A program made the position numbers and the translations under genes. Shown here one piece after another: positions 31,476-44,142 of a stretch of DNA of 64,000 nucleotides; the first letter of the stretch is position 1; every line of letters begins with the position of its first letter. Below the pieces are notes generated by a model that saw only the letters and a list, made by a program, of their open reading frames with translations, had not been told where the DNA came from and searched no databases. Source of the stretch: Adiantum capillus-veneris (lineage: Eukaryota > Streptophyta > Polypodiopsida > Polypodiales > Pteridaceae). The DNA is taken from NCBI GenBank assembly GCA_014529385.2, contig CM043953.1, forward strand, positions 92,682,842 to 92,746,841, in the 5' to 3' direction.

Positions 31476-32620
31476 CCGATGCGAAATCAAAGCCGAGGTG
31501 GGAGAATAGTTGAATCCTATGTTTACACCACAAGAGGCATCTATGCGACAAATGATGCAGCAGTTAGAGCATACATGCAATAGAAATAGGGTGCCCAACA
31601 GCAACATAATCTGCAAGAGCGGATTCGTAAATCTCGGTAAAATGTTACTAAAACGTTACAACGGTTTGAAGGCCGAGATATTTTCAAATTTTGTAATCTT
31701 TATGAGCAGTCTATGAAAGATAATGGAATTGAAGAACAAGAATCAATGGAGGGATTGCATCTGATTGCATTTTGAGAACTTAGGGCCCCGATTAAAGAAA
31801 TTCTGGCGGCTCAAGGACCAAGTTGGCATGACTTCAAGAAGGCACTGCAAGAGGAACATTTTCTCGAATATTCTTAGAGGGTGACTAGAAAAAGCTTCCT
31901 GAAGTGGGTGGAGAAAAAGAATAAGGACTTGTCTGTACGAGAGCTGTTACAGGAATTCGAAAAGAAAGATGACCAGCCATCTACAACAGAGCAGCGTTCG
32001 ATGAAGGATCGAAAGGTGGAATTCTTTATTCAAGCTGTTGATCAACGACTTCAGAAACGCTTGGTACATTTGTTGGAGGATCTGACAGGTGAACTAGGAT
32101 TAATGTCTGATTGGAAGATAGTCATTGAAGTGGTAAACATGATACTGAAACGGCAGAAGAGAGTTGATAAGCTGATTGTGGTAGATGTCATGGATGTTGT
32201 GGAAGAAGAAACTAAGGAGAATCCATCCTCTACATTACCAAAGGTGGAGGGACCTGTTCTTGACGTGCTGGTGAAAGGTATTCAAGTGATAAATTTAAAT
32301 TTCAAAACTAATAAATTTGAAGGGTCTGCTGCAAAGGCGTCTACTTTCTAACCAAAGCAACAGCAGCCCCCACCACGTAAAAATTAGGATAATCGATGTA
32401 TGTAGTGTGACAGTGAAGAGCATAGGTATGTGAAAGAGTGTGATGGGTTTTATGAAGCTTACAAGAAGGATGTGGTTTTTTGGAAAGACGGGAAGATTCA
32501 TCTCAGGGAAAACAGGAGAGATGCTCCACTTAAACTTTGGCAGGGGTGCCATAAAGAAGCTAGTGGAAGAAATACAGCATAATGTTTCTCTTGTGGAAGC
32601 AGCCACATATGGCCTGTAGG
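31476..32620 (+). pseudogene. Ty3 element 2 gag
   Basis: The 156-residue frame 31881-32351 contains F-L-K-W-V-E-K-K-N-K and R-K-V-E-F-F-I-Q-A-V-D, typical of a Ty3 gag type in which a charged helical protein precedes the knuckle. At about 32395-32440 the plus strand reads a CX2C...H...C knuckle (C-M-stop-C-D-S-E-E-H-R-Y-V-K-E-C) with a TAG inside. Broken frames precede it. Confidence 0.65.
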
Positions 32621-32939
32621 TCTGTGGTAAGGGAGATGATGAAGGTATAGGTGCAAAGGGCCAATTTTGGTCGTATGATTTAAAGACACCAGAAGCAGGT
32701 AAGATAACGTATGGGAAGTTATGACAGGTTGGGAATTCAATTCGAAAAACTATTGGGTGGATCGATCTAATAGATTCTCCTTCAGTATATGCATATATTA
32801 CTAAAGTTCAAGCCAATGAAGCTATGGTGGAAGAGAAGAAAAAAAGGGATGAAGAGGTTGTTGGGATGTCAAAAAGACCAACGAGATCCAGCAGCAAGAA
32901 GATGGAGGGCCTGGGCCTTCTCCTAAGCCCGCCCCTGAA

Positions 32940-33887
32940 GTGGTTATAGAGGACTCTCCAAAGGACAAAAAGCAAGGTAAGCCTAAGGGGCCTTCATATA
33001 AGCTTAAATCTGACATTGAGTTGGCTACAGATCTGAAGAAGGTTTTTGAAGAGCGTATCCTGAATAGTAAAATGGAGCTCACATTGGGGGATATTCTTGG
33101 AGTTTCCAAGCGCGAGTTCCATGAGGAGATCATCGACATTATCAAAAGCAAGCGACAAATACCAAGTGAGAAAGATCCAGAATCAGTTACAAGCCAAGTG
33201 GTTCAACACATTGAAGCAATTCTGAATGATTATGAAGAATATTTGGCAGATCTTGAAGAAGAAGCGTCAAAGTCTATGGTGGTTTCAAACATGATTGTAC
33301 CCGAGGAAAGAAACATGCATTTTAATGATGGGGAAGACAATGAAACTATACCCAAGAGTCATTTTTCAAGGACTCATTTGGCAAGAGCAATGACTAAAAC
33401 TATGGTAAAGCTTGGCGACATTGAGGAGCTGGTCTTAGCCCTTATAGACCACAGTTTAGAAATCGATCTTATGGAAAAGAGTTTGCACCATAAGGGGAAG
33501 TGGCTTATTGATGTGGACCACGGTTGGTGGATACGAGCTGCCAACATGCTTCCAGGTGATCTTTATGGTGCATGTGCAAGTGTCAAGGCAACTATTGGGG
33601 ATGTTTGTGATAAGGAAAACAATTTCATACAGGATCATTTCTCCTACTCACTGATTCTGGGACAGCCCTACATTACGGCTGTGAGAATGGAAACCAAGGT
33701 GCTAGATGATGGCTCAGCCTATGTAAGGGTTTGGAGCCAAGATGGTAAGAAAGAGGGTCAATTTTTTATTGTATGTGTTAACCATGCCAAGAACAAAGAC
33801 AGTTTACGTGATCGTCCAATGCCAAAGATGCGCAAAGAGTTCAAAGAACACATGTTTTCTCAGGATTTTCTTGGGGTGCCACTATAA
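32940..33887 (+). CDS. Ty3 element 2 gag-linker and protease-like domain
   Basis: An open frame of 315 residues. The first half is a charged helical linker (L-G-D-I-L-G-V-S-K-R-E-F-H). The second half resembles a retropepsin region: D-H-S-L-E-I-D-L-M occupies the place of the D-T/S-G-S/A-E-V-N-L-M active site, and S-L-I-L-G-Q-P-Y-I-T fits the distal motif L-G-R-P-W/F. The active-site threonine-glycine is replaced by H-S, so activity is doubtful. It is followed by an acidic linker frame (33953-34219). Open length here is residual: the gag and RT on either side are broken. Confidence 0.7.
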   Translation: MVIEDSPKDKKQGKPKGPSYKLKSDIELATDLKKVFEERILNSKMELTLGDILGVSKREFHEEIIDIIKSKRQIPSEKDPESVTSQVVQHIEAILNDYEEYLADLEEEASKSMVVSNMIVPEERNMHFNDGEDNETIPKSHFSRTHLARAMTKTMVKLGDIEELVLALIDHSLEIDLMEKSLHHKGKWLIDVDHGWWIRAANMLPGDLYGACASVKATIGDVCDKENNFIQDHFSYSLILGQPYITAVRMETKVLDDGSAYVRVWSQDGKKEGQFFIVCVNHAKNKDSLRDRPMPKMRKEFKEHMFSQDFLGVPL

Positions 33888-34373
33888 AGTGGGACTACGA
33901 TGGTACAAGTGAGGAGAAGTTCTTTCAAAGAGAGACCTTCTCTTCAGGGTTTTTGGGATTGACATCCGAGGGTTCATTATCTTACAGAAAAATTAATGAT
34001 TTAGCTAAGTGGAAGAAACAATATGTTTCAAGTATTCAAAGTAAATTGCAAGGATGTGATGTGCTTGAACAAGATGATGTGATTTCAGGAATCTTCGAAG
34101 AGATTTCTTATGTTGACACTATGTCAGAGCTTCAGAATATCAAGCAAAACAGGATACAAAGTGGAATTGAAGTTGTTAAAGTGCACTCAATGGACATGTA
34201 TGAAGATATGGACATATAAGAGGCACTTATGCATATTGAAGATGACTTGGGTAAAGCATTTGAAGCACGGGTAGAGATGAAGTACAAGAAATCTGCAAAG
34301 AAAGTGAGACCAGTGGCTACACCTCTACCAGAAGGAACTGAAAGGGTTTATCAAAGAAGCTTCTCGATAGCCT

Positions 34374-35756
34374 ATGCTCAGGGATCCAAAGAATATTGGG
34401 CATAAATTCACTAGGGAGACATTGGAGCAGCTGAAGGTTGGAGAAGATGGTTTTATCAACGAAGAGGAAATCAAGTGCTTTCAAGGTATGTTAAAAAAAC
34501 ACAGTAAAGTCGTTTCTTTTGAGTCGAGTGATATTGGATGTGTGTATCCAAGTTTTGTTTCACCTATGGTTATATTCATTGTTCCTCACATGGAATGGAG
34601 CTTACGTCGCAATCTAGTTCCTAAAGCTCACTTGCCAAAGCTATTTGATTTTTTTTAATGAGAAGATACAAATGGGAATTTTGGATCCATCGTGTGCGCC
34701 ATACTCCAATCGATGGTTCACTGTTCCAAAGACAAATGGTACTTTAAGGTTCATATAGGACATGCAGCCGGTTAACAAGGTAACAATCCGCAATGTGGGT
34801 ACTAATCGTGGATGAATTTGTTGAGGCCTTTGCAGGTAGATCAATATACTCTATGGGTGATCTTTCCTGTGGATATGATCAATTTCAGCTAGCTCTGGAG
34901 AGCATGGATCTTACTATGATGCGTACACCTCTCGACTTGGTAAGGATGTGCACTCTGCCATAGGGTGCTACTAATTCTGTAGCTCATATGATAAATAGCA
35001 TGAATAAGTTATTAAGGGACTTTATCCTTCATTTTACTATGCCTTTCATTGATGATCTACCAATTAAAGGATGTGGGGAAGGCTCAAAAGATGAGGTAAA
35101 AGATCAGAGGGGGTGCCGACAGTTTGTTGCTCAACATATTGCTGACTGTGATGCTATTTTGTCCAGGTTTGAGGAAGTTAACTTAACACTTCTTCAGGGC
35201 AAAAATCAATTTTTGGAGCTAAAGAGGTTTTAATTGTTGGGCATATGTGCAGTCCAGAAGGTAGAAGGACAAGTCCGACTAGAGTTGAAGCTATTCAAAA
35301 GATGAAGGAAACGTGCTCTTTGGTTACTGAAGTTCGTCGGTTTCTCGGTACATGTTGTATTCTATCTCATTTGGCTGTCACATTTTGCTGATGTTGCAAA
35401 AGTGGTTTATCAACTGTTGAGAAAAGGTAAAAGATTTGTTTGGGAATAAGTTCACACACGAGCCACAAGAAGTTGAAGAAGATGCTTCTGGAGGCTCGTA
35501 CTTTGAGGAAAGCCGACTACAAATGTGGGAGGCTAGTAATTCTAACAATTAACACTATCCCGACAGGTATTGGATGGGCTATAGGTCAGGATGATGAAGA
35601 AGGGAATAGGTATGCGGTTTGATTTGGATCAAAAGTTCTCAATGCTCGCCAAAGAGGCTACCCATAGGTTAAGAAAGAACATTGGGGCGTTTCTACTGCT
35701 CCAAGGGCTAATAAAGAATATTTTATTGGAGCTTCACTCGTGGTAGAGACAAATTG
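34374..35756 (+). pseudogene. Ty3 element 2 reverse transcriptase and RNase H start
   Basis: Pieces read in several frames: Y-P-S-F-V-S-P-M-V-I (34374-34658), M-Q-P-V-N-K-V-T-I-R-N, then M-P-F-I-D-D-L-P-I-K-G near 35040, where F-I-D-D stands for the Y-x-D-D polymerase motif. RNase H-like sequence (I-G-W-A-I-G-Q-D-D-E-E-G, 35570-35610) runs to V-V-E-T-N at 35755, where the next insertion begins; the frame resumes at 39907 as C-Y-P-L-I-G-M-I-A-N. Confidence 0.8.
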
Positions 35757-37433
35757 GGGAATCCAAACCCTCGAGCGAGTACTTCCGAGCGAACAAGTAA
35801 CCGAGTGAGTACATAAAATAAAAAAGGCAAGTTCAAGACTTCAATAGTTACTCTATAGAGGATAGTGGAGCAAAGTTCAAGACTTCAATAGTTACTCTAT
35901 AGAGGATAGTGTATCAAAGTAAATGCAAAAACAAACATAACTGTCCCCATGGGGCTCAACCCAGAAGCCATGTATTTTTTGCAACTCGAAAAATATGGTG
36001 CGACAACCACGTGCTTAATATCATGTAAGCCATCATTAATGAATTCCACACATCCGCTTGTTTGATTTTGTAGAATCCCAAAACACGTCATCGTACATTG
36101 ACTTTGCAAACCCATTTTTTCCATCAACTTTGTAAACCCACTTTTTCCATCGATGAATGGGTGAGATCGACCAAATTTCTAGCAACCAAGGCAACAGATG
36201 ATTGCTTTAATAATCTCTAGGCAAGGACTTGCATACCATGGGCATTGCTCGTCTTTGCCCCTTTAAGGTAGACATTACACTTAACACTCGGAATCATGGC
36301 CATTGCCACGTCTGTTGCAACAACTTCACATAGATAAGCTTGTGGCCATGCTCTGGTTCATAAATGGTTATGTCCTTAGTGATTCTCGAGTGTAGGCTTG
36401 CTCAAGATGGGTTATTGGGGTTCTAAATCATTTGAAACACTAAAATGCTTTACTAATCCTAAATTTTGAAGATACTAAAATATGTAAAAATATAAGCCAA
36501 TTTTTAAAATGTGAGATTCTTAATTTTGGAGGCGCTAAAATATTTCAAAAAATAAAGAAAAAGTTAAATTATGGGGTAAGAGACCTAGAACAAATTCTCT
36601 CTATTTGTTATCATAAGAGAAAAGCTATATTTATCAAGAAGCCATTAAAAATTAAACGAAAAGTGAGCCTAAAGTTGAGACTAGAGTTCTTACACAATTA
36701 CTTCCCCTGCAAATCTTGACATGTGTTAATCAAAGAGGAAAGTGGCATCACTTGGCACGACTAATGCTATCACAGAGGTTGTAACTCTCCCATTTTTAAA
36801 GAGAAACTATATCACCCTTAAACAAGTTCCTATTTCCACACCAAAATTCTGTAGAGATTTGATTAAATAGACTTACCTGCAGACCGATGATCCCTACTAT
36901 GATTGCCTTTCCACTGCACAAATGTGACTGAGACAAAAGAGAGTGCTACTGAAAGAACCATGCGGACAACAAACATGTAATCTCCTTAAATTTGGATTTT
37001 GGGTTATATGACATTGCATTTTACTCATCCGCTCTTTGATGTGATGTTTGCAAGGAATTCAATAGAGTAGCCGCAATTTTCCAATTTTTGCGAGGATCCA
37101 AGGCAAGATTTAGGAGCAGATGATAGAATCCAATCCTCTGCATGCACACTAGAAATGCATGAACACTAGAAATGATGGTATGTTTGAAAGTGAGTATCAA
37201 AGCAGTGCTCGAAAAGAACCTAGGTTTAGTGTAATCCCACCTACAAATTTTGAAATTTACCTCTAAATTTTATTTTTGAAGGTGAGAAAATCTACAAAAT
37301 TTTGCAAAAATTAAGTGTAATTTGGTGTAAAACCTTGTCAATTTACCTTCGTTGTTACACATATGTAGGTTTGCCAAGTTTTTTGAAAAAAAGTTCTTTT
37401 CGAGCACTGTACCAAAGTTGCATATTGAAGTAG

Positions 37434-37437
<4 letters not shown>

Positions 37438-37487
<50 letters not shown>

Positions 37488-37488
37488 T
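37438..37488. repeat. CT/CA microsatellite
   Basis: A (CT)n run continues into (CA)n just upstream of the 37512 frame. Confidence 0.95.
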
Positions 37489-37511
37489 GATGGAGCAATG
37501 GCGAGATCCGA

Positions 37512-38459
37512 GTGGAAGAGATGAGAGAAAAGGTTGATCAAAGAAGCCCAAATATCAGAACAGCCAAGCCACCCACAAACCCTGTAGAAGAAGATGTTGT
37601 TGCAAATCCTGCAGATGCCGATAGCGCTGCCCACCGGCCTCCAGCAAACGATGTTACTGCGTACAGCATTGTAACCAGCAATATTGTTGACACACCTGCC
37701 GCTATTGCAGAAGAGACCCGCGCCAACGTCCCGATCGCCCTGATGGTTGCAGATGAAACTGACAACGCCATCATGGAAACATTTTTTACTTCATTAGAAG
37801 AGACTTCCTCAGCAGTCGACGATACTTCTACTACTCCTGCAGGTGCCGATGCGGAAAATCCTACAGATGACGCACACACCAGTGTTCTTCTCGGTGTTGC
37901 CACGGGCACTGATGCCAACTCTGTAGATGAAGGCACGAAAGTTTCCTCCTTTGCTGGTAGAGACGCCGCCACATGATGTGCAGCCGACGCTACTGCAGCC
38001 AAGGCTGTCATCAGTAAGCACCTCGCCGCAGCTGAGGCTCTTGCTGTTCCGTGCAACACCTTTCTGCAGTGAAAAGACAACGCCAACATGGCGAGTCAAT
38101 CACTTGGGGAGGCCCTCCCTCCTCCAACACAGCCACCGGCTATTGCTGAACTTGCCGTTCATGCTCCAACTTCGGAGCCTCGCATGGAGGTGCCACATCA
38201 CTACGAGCCTGCTTTGGCTCCAATTTCCAAAGCTAAGCCCCATGAAGTCATCTTTCAACCATGCTCCACAGCTCCTACTGCTTCCCATCCAATACCTGCT
38301 ACACTTGTCAACCTTGATAGCGATGGTGTGGTCTTCAAAGAAGCCGCTGCTGCTGCCGAGATCGCAACGATTCTCCGTCAACTTCTCACGATGCATGGAC
38401 TAATTTGTCAAGCTTCTCTTGCCCCACTTAATGGTCATGCATCTGCTAGCACTAATTAG
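37512..38459 (+). pseudogene. Alanine/proline/threonine-rich frame with two in-frame TGAs
   Basis: Frames 37512-37976 and 38088-38459 lie in the same frame; the gap between them is open except for TGA at 37974-37976 and 38070-38072, both explainable as former CGA. The combined product (about 315 residues) has no recognised domain; it is rich in A, T, P, D and V, with a likely helical C-terminal stretch A-A-A-A-A-E-I-A-T-I-L-R-Q-L-L-T-M-H. It lies inside the unknown element. The preserved frame suggests it was once coding, but compositional bias could also keep it open. Confidence 0.45.
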
Positions 38460-39829
38460 GCCAATAATTGTGGTTATTTCCTCTCCAAGCTGGATTTTAT
38501 TGATGCTTTTAATATTGTGCCTCTTCCTCCCGAGCGCCTTCTCCACTTTTTTCTCCCACTTACTCGTTGCATATCATTGGTTCAATATACATGGACTGCA
38601 AAAGTTCAGTCATCCTTCACCCCTCATCTCTAAATATCCATTTGTACCTTTTGCTCTCACACTCGTCTATGTTCCCTTTGATACTGGTGGTGCAGTCCCT
38701 CCTAGTTAGCATGTTGAGGCTCATTTCATGCCTCTCCTTCGAGTGCAATACCATCCTCATCATCAGCTGCTCCTCTCCAAACCCCACAGTGCCCTGTTGG
38801 AGATTCTAATACCACTCCTTGACAACCTTCTGCAAACTGTTTGCCTCAACGCCCTGGTACTACTATTGCATCGCAAGTCGACGTTCGATCCTTGCTGTAG
38901 ATCTCCCAGTTTTTTTAAAGGCAAGTTCAAAATCTAATTAATGATTAAGAAACATTGGACTCCTGAGCAATTTTGTCAAGTTTTGAAAAAAAAAATATTA
39001 GCGTTGTTGATAGTGGACCGCACACCGGCGTGTGGTCCTTGGTGTAAGAGGTGATTCCGTAAAATACAACCCAAAAGCACGCTAGAGCACCCACAAATTC
39101 GAGAGACCAACAATAACAATGCCACTGTCATGTGCGCTTTGTACAGCTTCCCGATTGCTCTACTCTTTCCCTCCTCAGCGTATGGCCTATGCAGTGTTGC
39201 TTGGCAGGCCTATGTTGCAAATTTTCTATATGTCTTCTATTTGGCTCTCTGTCATGCGCAAGAGATAGTAGGAAATCCTCTTTCCACATGCAATTCCTCT
39301 TCCCTCTAGTTTGCATTGCAGGGGTCCAACCCAATTACCCCACCATTGCAAAGTGTTGAAACTCTCACTCAAAGCCAATTGTGCACCCAGCTCTCACCCC
39401 ACCATTGCAAGGCCTTCCTTGATCCCTTCAATGAAGCATGTCACACACACTCTTAGTCATCCAGCTACACACACCCTCACATGATGCTACTTGCAAATAT
39501 CACCACCCAACCATTTACCATGGTCTACCTTAACATGTAGAACAATTCTTTATGCATATTGGCACACCACAAAAATCTACTAACACGCACACACACTCAC
39601 TCACTCTAGGCCCATGTCACACTAGGACATGCGGCTACACCACTTTTTTGAAGGCGGCCAGACAAATGTAGTCACATTGGGTCATTACTTAAACAATGCC
39701 CACATTTTTTAATGAATTGGTTGTAACCAGGTGGTAGAGCCTCCACGTTTCATGTTGACAAGCAGAGTTCAAGACTTGTAGTCTTCTTTCGCGCACTCAC
39801 TTTTTGCAGTTGGCCGCTTCACTCACAAG
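38460..39829. other. No gene recognised within the unknown element
   Basis: Short plus frames at 38419-38937 and 39132-39359 carry no known motif. The part from 39360 onward is repeat-like, with CAC-rich stretches. Confidence 0.5.
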
Positions 39830-39906
39830 TTGGCTGGCCTCTCTTGCTCGAGTTTTAGTTCGCTCGAGAAATCTCGCTTGGGCTATGGTAAGACTCAGAA
39901 AAATTG

Positions 39907-41505
39907 TTACCCATTGATAGGGATGATTGCCAACTTCTCTACTGTGGACATTGCCATGCTACGATGGATAGCTTATATTAAGTCTCTTAACCCTGAGTTT
40001 TGTCATATTGCACGTAGAGATAATCTTGTTGCAGATATGTTATCAAGGTCTAGATTTGAAGATGAAGAAGAGATGCTTACCATGAGTGATGATGTTGGCT
40101 TGAAGTTCTATACATCTTCTTATCTACATGCAATTTGTGGTAATATTGCTCATACTTTTGAGATATTTTCTCAGGAGTTTATGATGGAGAATGGCTTTTG
40201 ATCAGTTGCTACCTTAACACTCTTACTAAGCATGAAGGGTGGATGGATCAAGAGGTAAAAGGATCGGAAATAAGGATTATGGCTATTTTCTGAAGGATGG
40301 ACATGTATGGAAGCAACCAAAGTTCCCATGAGGGGTACCGCAATGGGTTGGTTGTAATAAAGCAACTCAACAGCAGGTTATCAAAGAATTTCATGAAAAT
40401 TTATGGGTTGGACACAGAGGAGTCTAGGTAACTATTTTCAAAATTAAAAATCTATACTAGTGAAAAGGTATGTATAAAGATGTGGCCCATTTTGTGGAAA
40501 CATTCCTAGTATGGCAACATCATTCTAATGTATGACATTGAGATGGATTGCATCCCACTTATCCACTAGCCATGCACTACAAATGGGTGGCGGACCTTAT
40601 TACAATTCCAGTAGGAGTGTGGAAGATGAGGCATATTGTCCTTGCTAGAGAAGATCTTACTAACCAGGTTGAAGGTAGAGCTTTGCGTACCAAATCCACC
40701 AGTTCTCTATGCAAGTTCTTGCTTGAGGATGTTATTTTCAGGTATGGATGTGTTAGTAAAATTACTGCTGATAGAGGAGATCTAGATGCACATGAATCTT
40801 GTGATTTCTTTGCTCAGATGGGCATTAAACAAGCTCTCACTACTACATACAAATCAGAAGGGAATGGAAAAAGTGAGAGAGGTCATCCCCCTATTGTTAA
40901 AGCTTTAGCAAAGACATCCAAGGGACATATTGGTGATTGGCCTAAACTCCTACCATTTTCTTTATGGGCTGATGGAACTACACATAGTTCTGCTACAGGT
41001 TTTATGCCATTTAAGCTAATGTATACGCAAAAACCCATTATGCCTACAGAGGAAGCGGTTATTTCTTGGACCATAATGCCATGGGAAGAAGGTATGTCTA
41101 CAGAAGACTTGCTTGCTTTGCGCATTCACCAACTTGAAAGGCATCAAGAAGATATTGAACATGCTAAAGTAAAGCTTAAAGAAGCAAGGTTAAAGAATAA
41201 AGCAGCGTTTGATGGTAAGCATAGACTACGACCACAAGCTATTAAATATGGGGATTGGGTCCTTGTATATGATAGTAGCCTAGAGAACCAGTACATTGCT
41301 ATGCGAAAGATGGTTTGGACCATATTTAGTACTTCATGTTTACGATAATGCGACATATAAGCTATGTGAACTGGATGGTAATGAGCTCAAAGTGCCTATT
41401 GCAAGAAAAAGAGTTAAGTTATTTAAGCAATGCGAAGGTGAGATTAGTATTGAATATTTCAACACAAATCAACCTCCTAAAGATAGCGCTATGTATGCAT
41501 CATGA
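39907..41505 (+). pseudogene. Ty3 element 2 RNase H end and integrase
   Basis: From 39907 the RNase H domain finishes (D-I-A-M-L-R-W-I-A-Y, then R-D-N-L-V-A-D-M-L-S-R). The 266-residue frame 40548-41348 is the integrase core: V-A-D-L-I-T-I-P-V-G, I-T-A-D-R-G, and K-S-E-G-N-G-K-S-E-R-G-H with the catalytic glutamate; a GPY-like region follows (G-P-Y-L-V-L-H-V-Y near 41311-41337, after a frameshift). The zinc-finger part between 40200 and 40548 is broken. Strand and order match the RT upstream. Confidence 0.85.
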
Positions 41506-41699
41506 GTCTGATGATGCTCTTGATGATGACACTTAAGTACAATTGGCACAGACTGGAGGCTGTGCAGGTTCCAAGGGGGTGGATGTCATGCAGCTCCACT
41601 CCCATGCTAAGGAAGATACCAAGAAGATGCACACTAAGCTTAATAGAATTTTCCATGATCCTTGATCAGTGTTCAGGGCTTTTTAAAGCTATTTGTATG

Positions 41700-42381
41700 G
41701 TTAATGGATAAATGCGGCTTTTGGGAGTTGCACCGGTTCCAGTGTCAGCGCCAGCTGTAGTGTTGAGTGTCAGAGTCCCGAGAGTCAGTGGTGCCCCAAC
41801 TGCACCAATTCCAGTCTCCAGTGCCACAGTACCAAAGAATTTTGAGAACTAGTTCCAGTGTCAGCGCCCGCTTCACCAGATCTAGTCTCCAGTGTCAGAG
41901 TGTCAGAGCGTCTTGAGAACCAGTTCCACAGTGAACGTTAGCTACACCAGTTCCGGTGTCAGTGAGGCAGCTACAATGTTGAGTGTCAGAGTCCCAAAAG
42001 TGAGCGGTGCGGTCATTCCAATGCGCCAGTGCACTAGTTCTAGTCTTCAGTTGCCAGAGCTCAGGAGCGATTTGAGAACCATTTCTAGTGTTAGTGCTAG
42101 CTGCACCAGTTCCAATGTCAGCGCCTGTATGATCCGAACCAGTATTCAAGTAATGAGTCATGGAGTTTAAGGAAAGCTAAGAATAGCATTTAACGGGGAA
42201 AAAGATAGGGCAAAGTGAGGATTACACATGCCATGCAGAAGCTGAATTAAGATGAAGGGGGGGAGGCTAAAAATAGAAAATTGGATGCGCCTTACAAAGG
42301 GGAGTTTTTTTGGACAATGGGGGATACGAAGTTTTTGGCAAAGAAGAAAAGAAAAAAACAAGCATGCATGAGCAAGAATTA

Positions 42382-42464
<83 letters not shown>

Positions 42465-42845
42465 ACAAGCATGGAGATGAAGGGAGAGGACTCTTTTTAG
42501 ACTTGAATGTTGATGAATCCAAGGGCAATTGAAAAAAAAAAATTCATCACCGTCTACAGCTAGGGATTGATTAAATATCCAAAAAATTCTAGGTGCCATT
42601 AACGGCTCGCTTAATCTTGTAAAAGGGAGCTTAAACTCCTAGTTTTCAGTGATTCGAGGGACGGTGTTGCTAACAACCCGCCTTGGCTATCGATTAAGTT
42701 GTACTCAAGCATTATTCAATTAATTGATGATTATGGTGGTTACCAAATCTTTCAGTAGCTGTTGTATTTCTTTCACACCTTCCACAGCAAGAGGCCTGGT
42801 GCCTTCCCGGTTCACCTTTCGAACACATATCCCATGAAAACGGTT
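41700..42845 (+). repeat. Ty3 element 2, 3' LTR (limits approximate)
   Basis: Counterpart of 30440-31475. It has gained a long (CT)n run at about 42387-42462 that the other copy lacks. Limits are uncertain by tens of bases. Confidence 0.7.
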
Positions 42846-43007
42846 ACCAAGATATCACCAGATTAAATTTCATCGGGGGCCAGTTCCCTACCAGTCTAGT
42901 CGGCTCGATTGACGTGCCACCTGGGAAATTTTGGGCTTCAACCAGGGAATTTTGGGAACATATATCGCACTTGGCAATGCTTGAGTTAAGTTGCATGCCA
43001 GATGGCT

Positions 43008-43370
43008 AATGGACACCCATGCTTTGGAAGTTAAATATGTTAAACGTGGTGCTCGTACGGAAGCACAAAAGGTTTTTGAAGAGCTTAGTGTCCGGAATGT
43101 TGTCTCTTAGAATGCAATGACTGCGGGAAATGCCCAAAACGACTGCGGTGGCAAGGAGCTCTGGGCTATTTTCACCGAGTGCAAAGGGAATGCGTTCTGG
43201 AGAATCCAATCAGCTATACTTGCATCTCGACGGCCGAAGACACTTTTAGGGGAAACAAAATTCACAATGATATTGTTATCAAGGACTATCAATGCCTCGA
43301 TCATTATGTATGCTAAATATGATGCCCATTTAAGGACTACCCGGCTTCAAGGGCCACCGATTAACTTAAT
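43008..43370 (+). pseudogene. Captured PPR-protein gene fragment
   Basis: The plus strand reads E-V-K-Y-V-K-R-G-A-R-T-E-A-Q-K-V-F-E-E-L, then R-N-V-V-S-stop-N-A-M-T-A-G-N-A-Q-N-D. This is the plant PLS-type PPR pattern (...Y-x-K-C-G-x-x-x-x-A-x-x-V-F-x-x-L... R-N-V-V-S-W-N-A-M-I-A-G-Y-A-Q). The Trp codon TGG has become TAG near 43109. A further I-I-M-Y-A-K-Y-D segment lies near 43300-43325. PPR proteins bind organelle RNA; this is a broken piece between retroelements. Confidence 0.65.
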
Positions 43371-44085
43371 AAAGTCTACCCAAGGCCAAGTGACCACCCA
43401 AGGCAAGTGGTGGCCGCCCATTGAGTTAAAAAAGAAAGCCTAATGTGTAAAATAAGGGAAAATAGGAAGAAAAAAAGGAGAGATGGCGGGCAGATGACGA
43501 GCAGAGGCACATGCAGAGATGAGGGGACTCGCGTCGCGCGCCATGAGCCTTTGATGGCGACGGCCATGAAGTGAAAAATGAAGGGAACAGCAGGGCACTC
43601 CGGTTTGGGGCCAGTTTTGCCGCATTTGACATTGTTGCAAGATTTGATTGCCACATCATCAGGGGTCGATTTTATGCTCCCTTGCAACGACGGCGCCGTC
43701 ATTGCTAAGGGAGGGGGAGAGCTTAAAATAGGGGAAGTGGCATATATAGAAAAACATAGTAAAGAGGGAGAGGGGTATTGTGAGAGAGTAGAAGGGGAAT
43801 TGAAGGCATACAAGAGCTCTCTCTCGCTCTCTCTCTCTCTCGTCCCTTGAGAAACTTGAAGGAGATCACTCTCATTCTCACACCAAAGCAAGAGGAGGAA
43901 GCAAGTATTGGAAGCAAGGGGAGGAGAGAAAACAGGAACGGAAGGAGCTCTCGTGCTTGATCTAGGGAAGGAGATTTCAAGAAGAAAATTGAACACACAG
44001 AGCTCTCGTGCTTGAAGAAAGAAAAGAACACATGCTCTCTCTCTCTCGTTCTTGGATGAGCAAGGGAGGAAATGGAAGATACAAG

Positions 44086-44142
<57 letters not shown>

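Larger units (their letters stand above)
35757..39900. mobile_element. 4.1-kb element of unknown class with weak inverted ends
   Basis: Removing 35757-39900 and one copy of AAATTG rejoins the Ty3 RNase H frame exactly (V-V-E-T-N | C-Y-P-L-I-G-M). AAATTG at 35751-35756 and 39901-39906 is the target duplication (6 bases; one mismatch beyond). The ends are weakly inverted: a left CCCTCGAGCGAG...CGAGCGAAC matches a right-end reverse complement CCCAAGCGAG...CGAGCGAAC. No LTRs or transposase are recognised; a long alanine/proline-rich frame (37512-38459) is the main coding candidate. A tandem duplication of about 46 bases lies at about 35830-35920. Confidence 0.7.
30440..42845 (+). mobile_element. 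Ty3/gypsy retrotransposon 2, interrupted
   Basis: Long direct repeats at about 30440-31475 and 41700-42845 enclose gag, protease, RT, RNase H and integrase remains in the plus orientation, split by a 4.1-kb insertion at 35757-39900. The repeats share a block of short internal repeats (CCAGTGTCAGCGCCAGCT type), then GATAGGGCAAAG...ATTACAC, GATGAAGGGGGG and GGCTCGCTTAATCTTGTAAAAGGGAGC. They have diverged visibly, so this is an old copy. Frames are broken throughout. Confidence 0.8.

Noticed and set aside
36000-37300. Possible transposase in the 4.1-kb element
   Set aside because: No frame over 80 residues and no DDE or zinc-finger motif seen on either strand.
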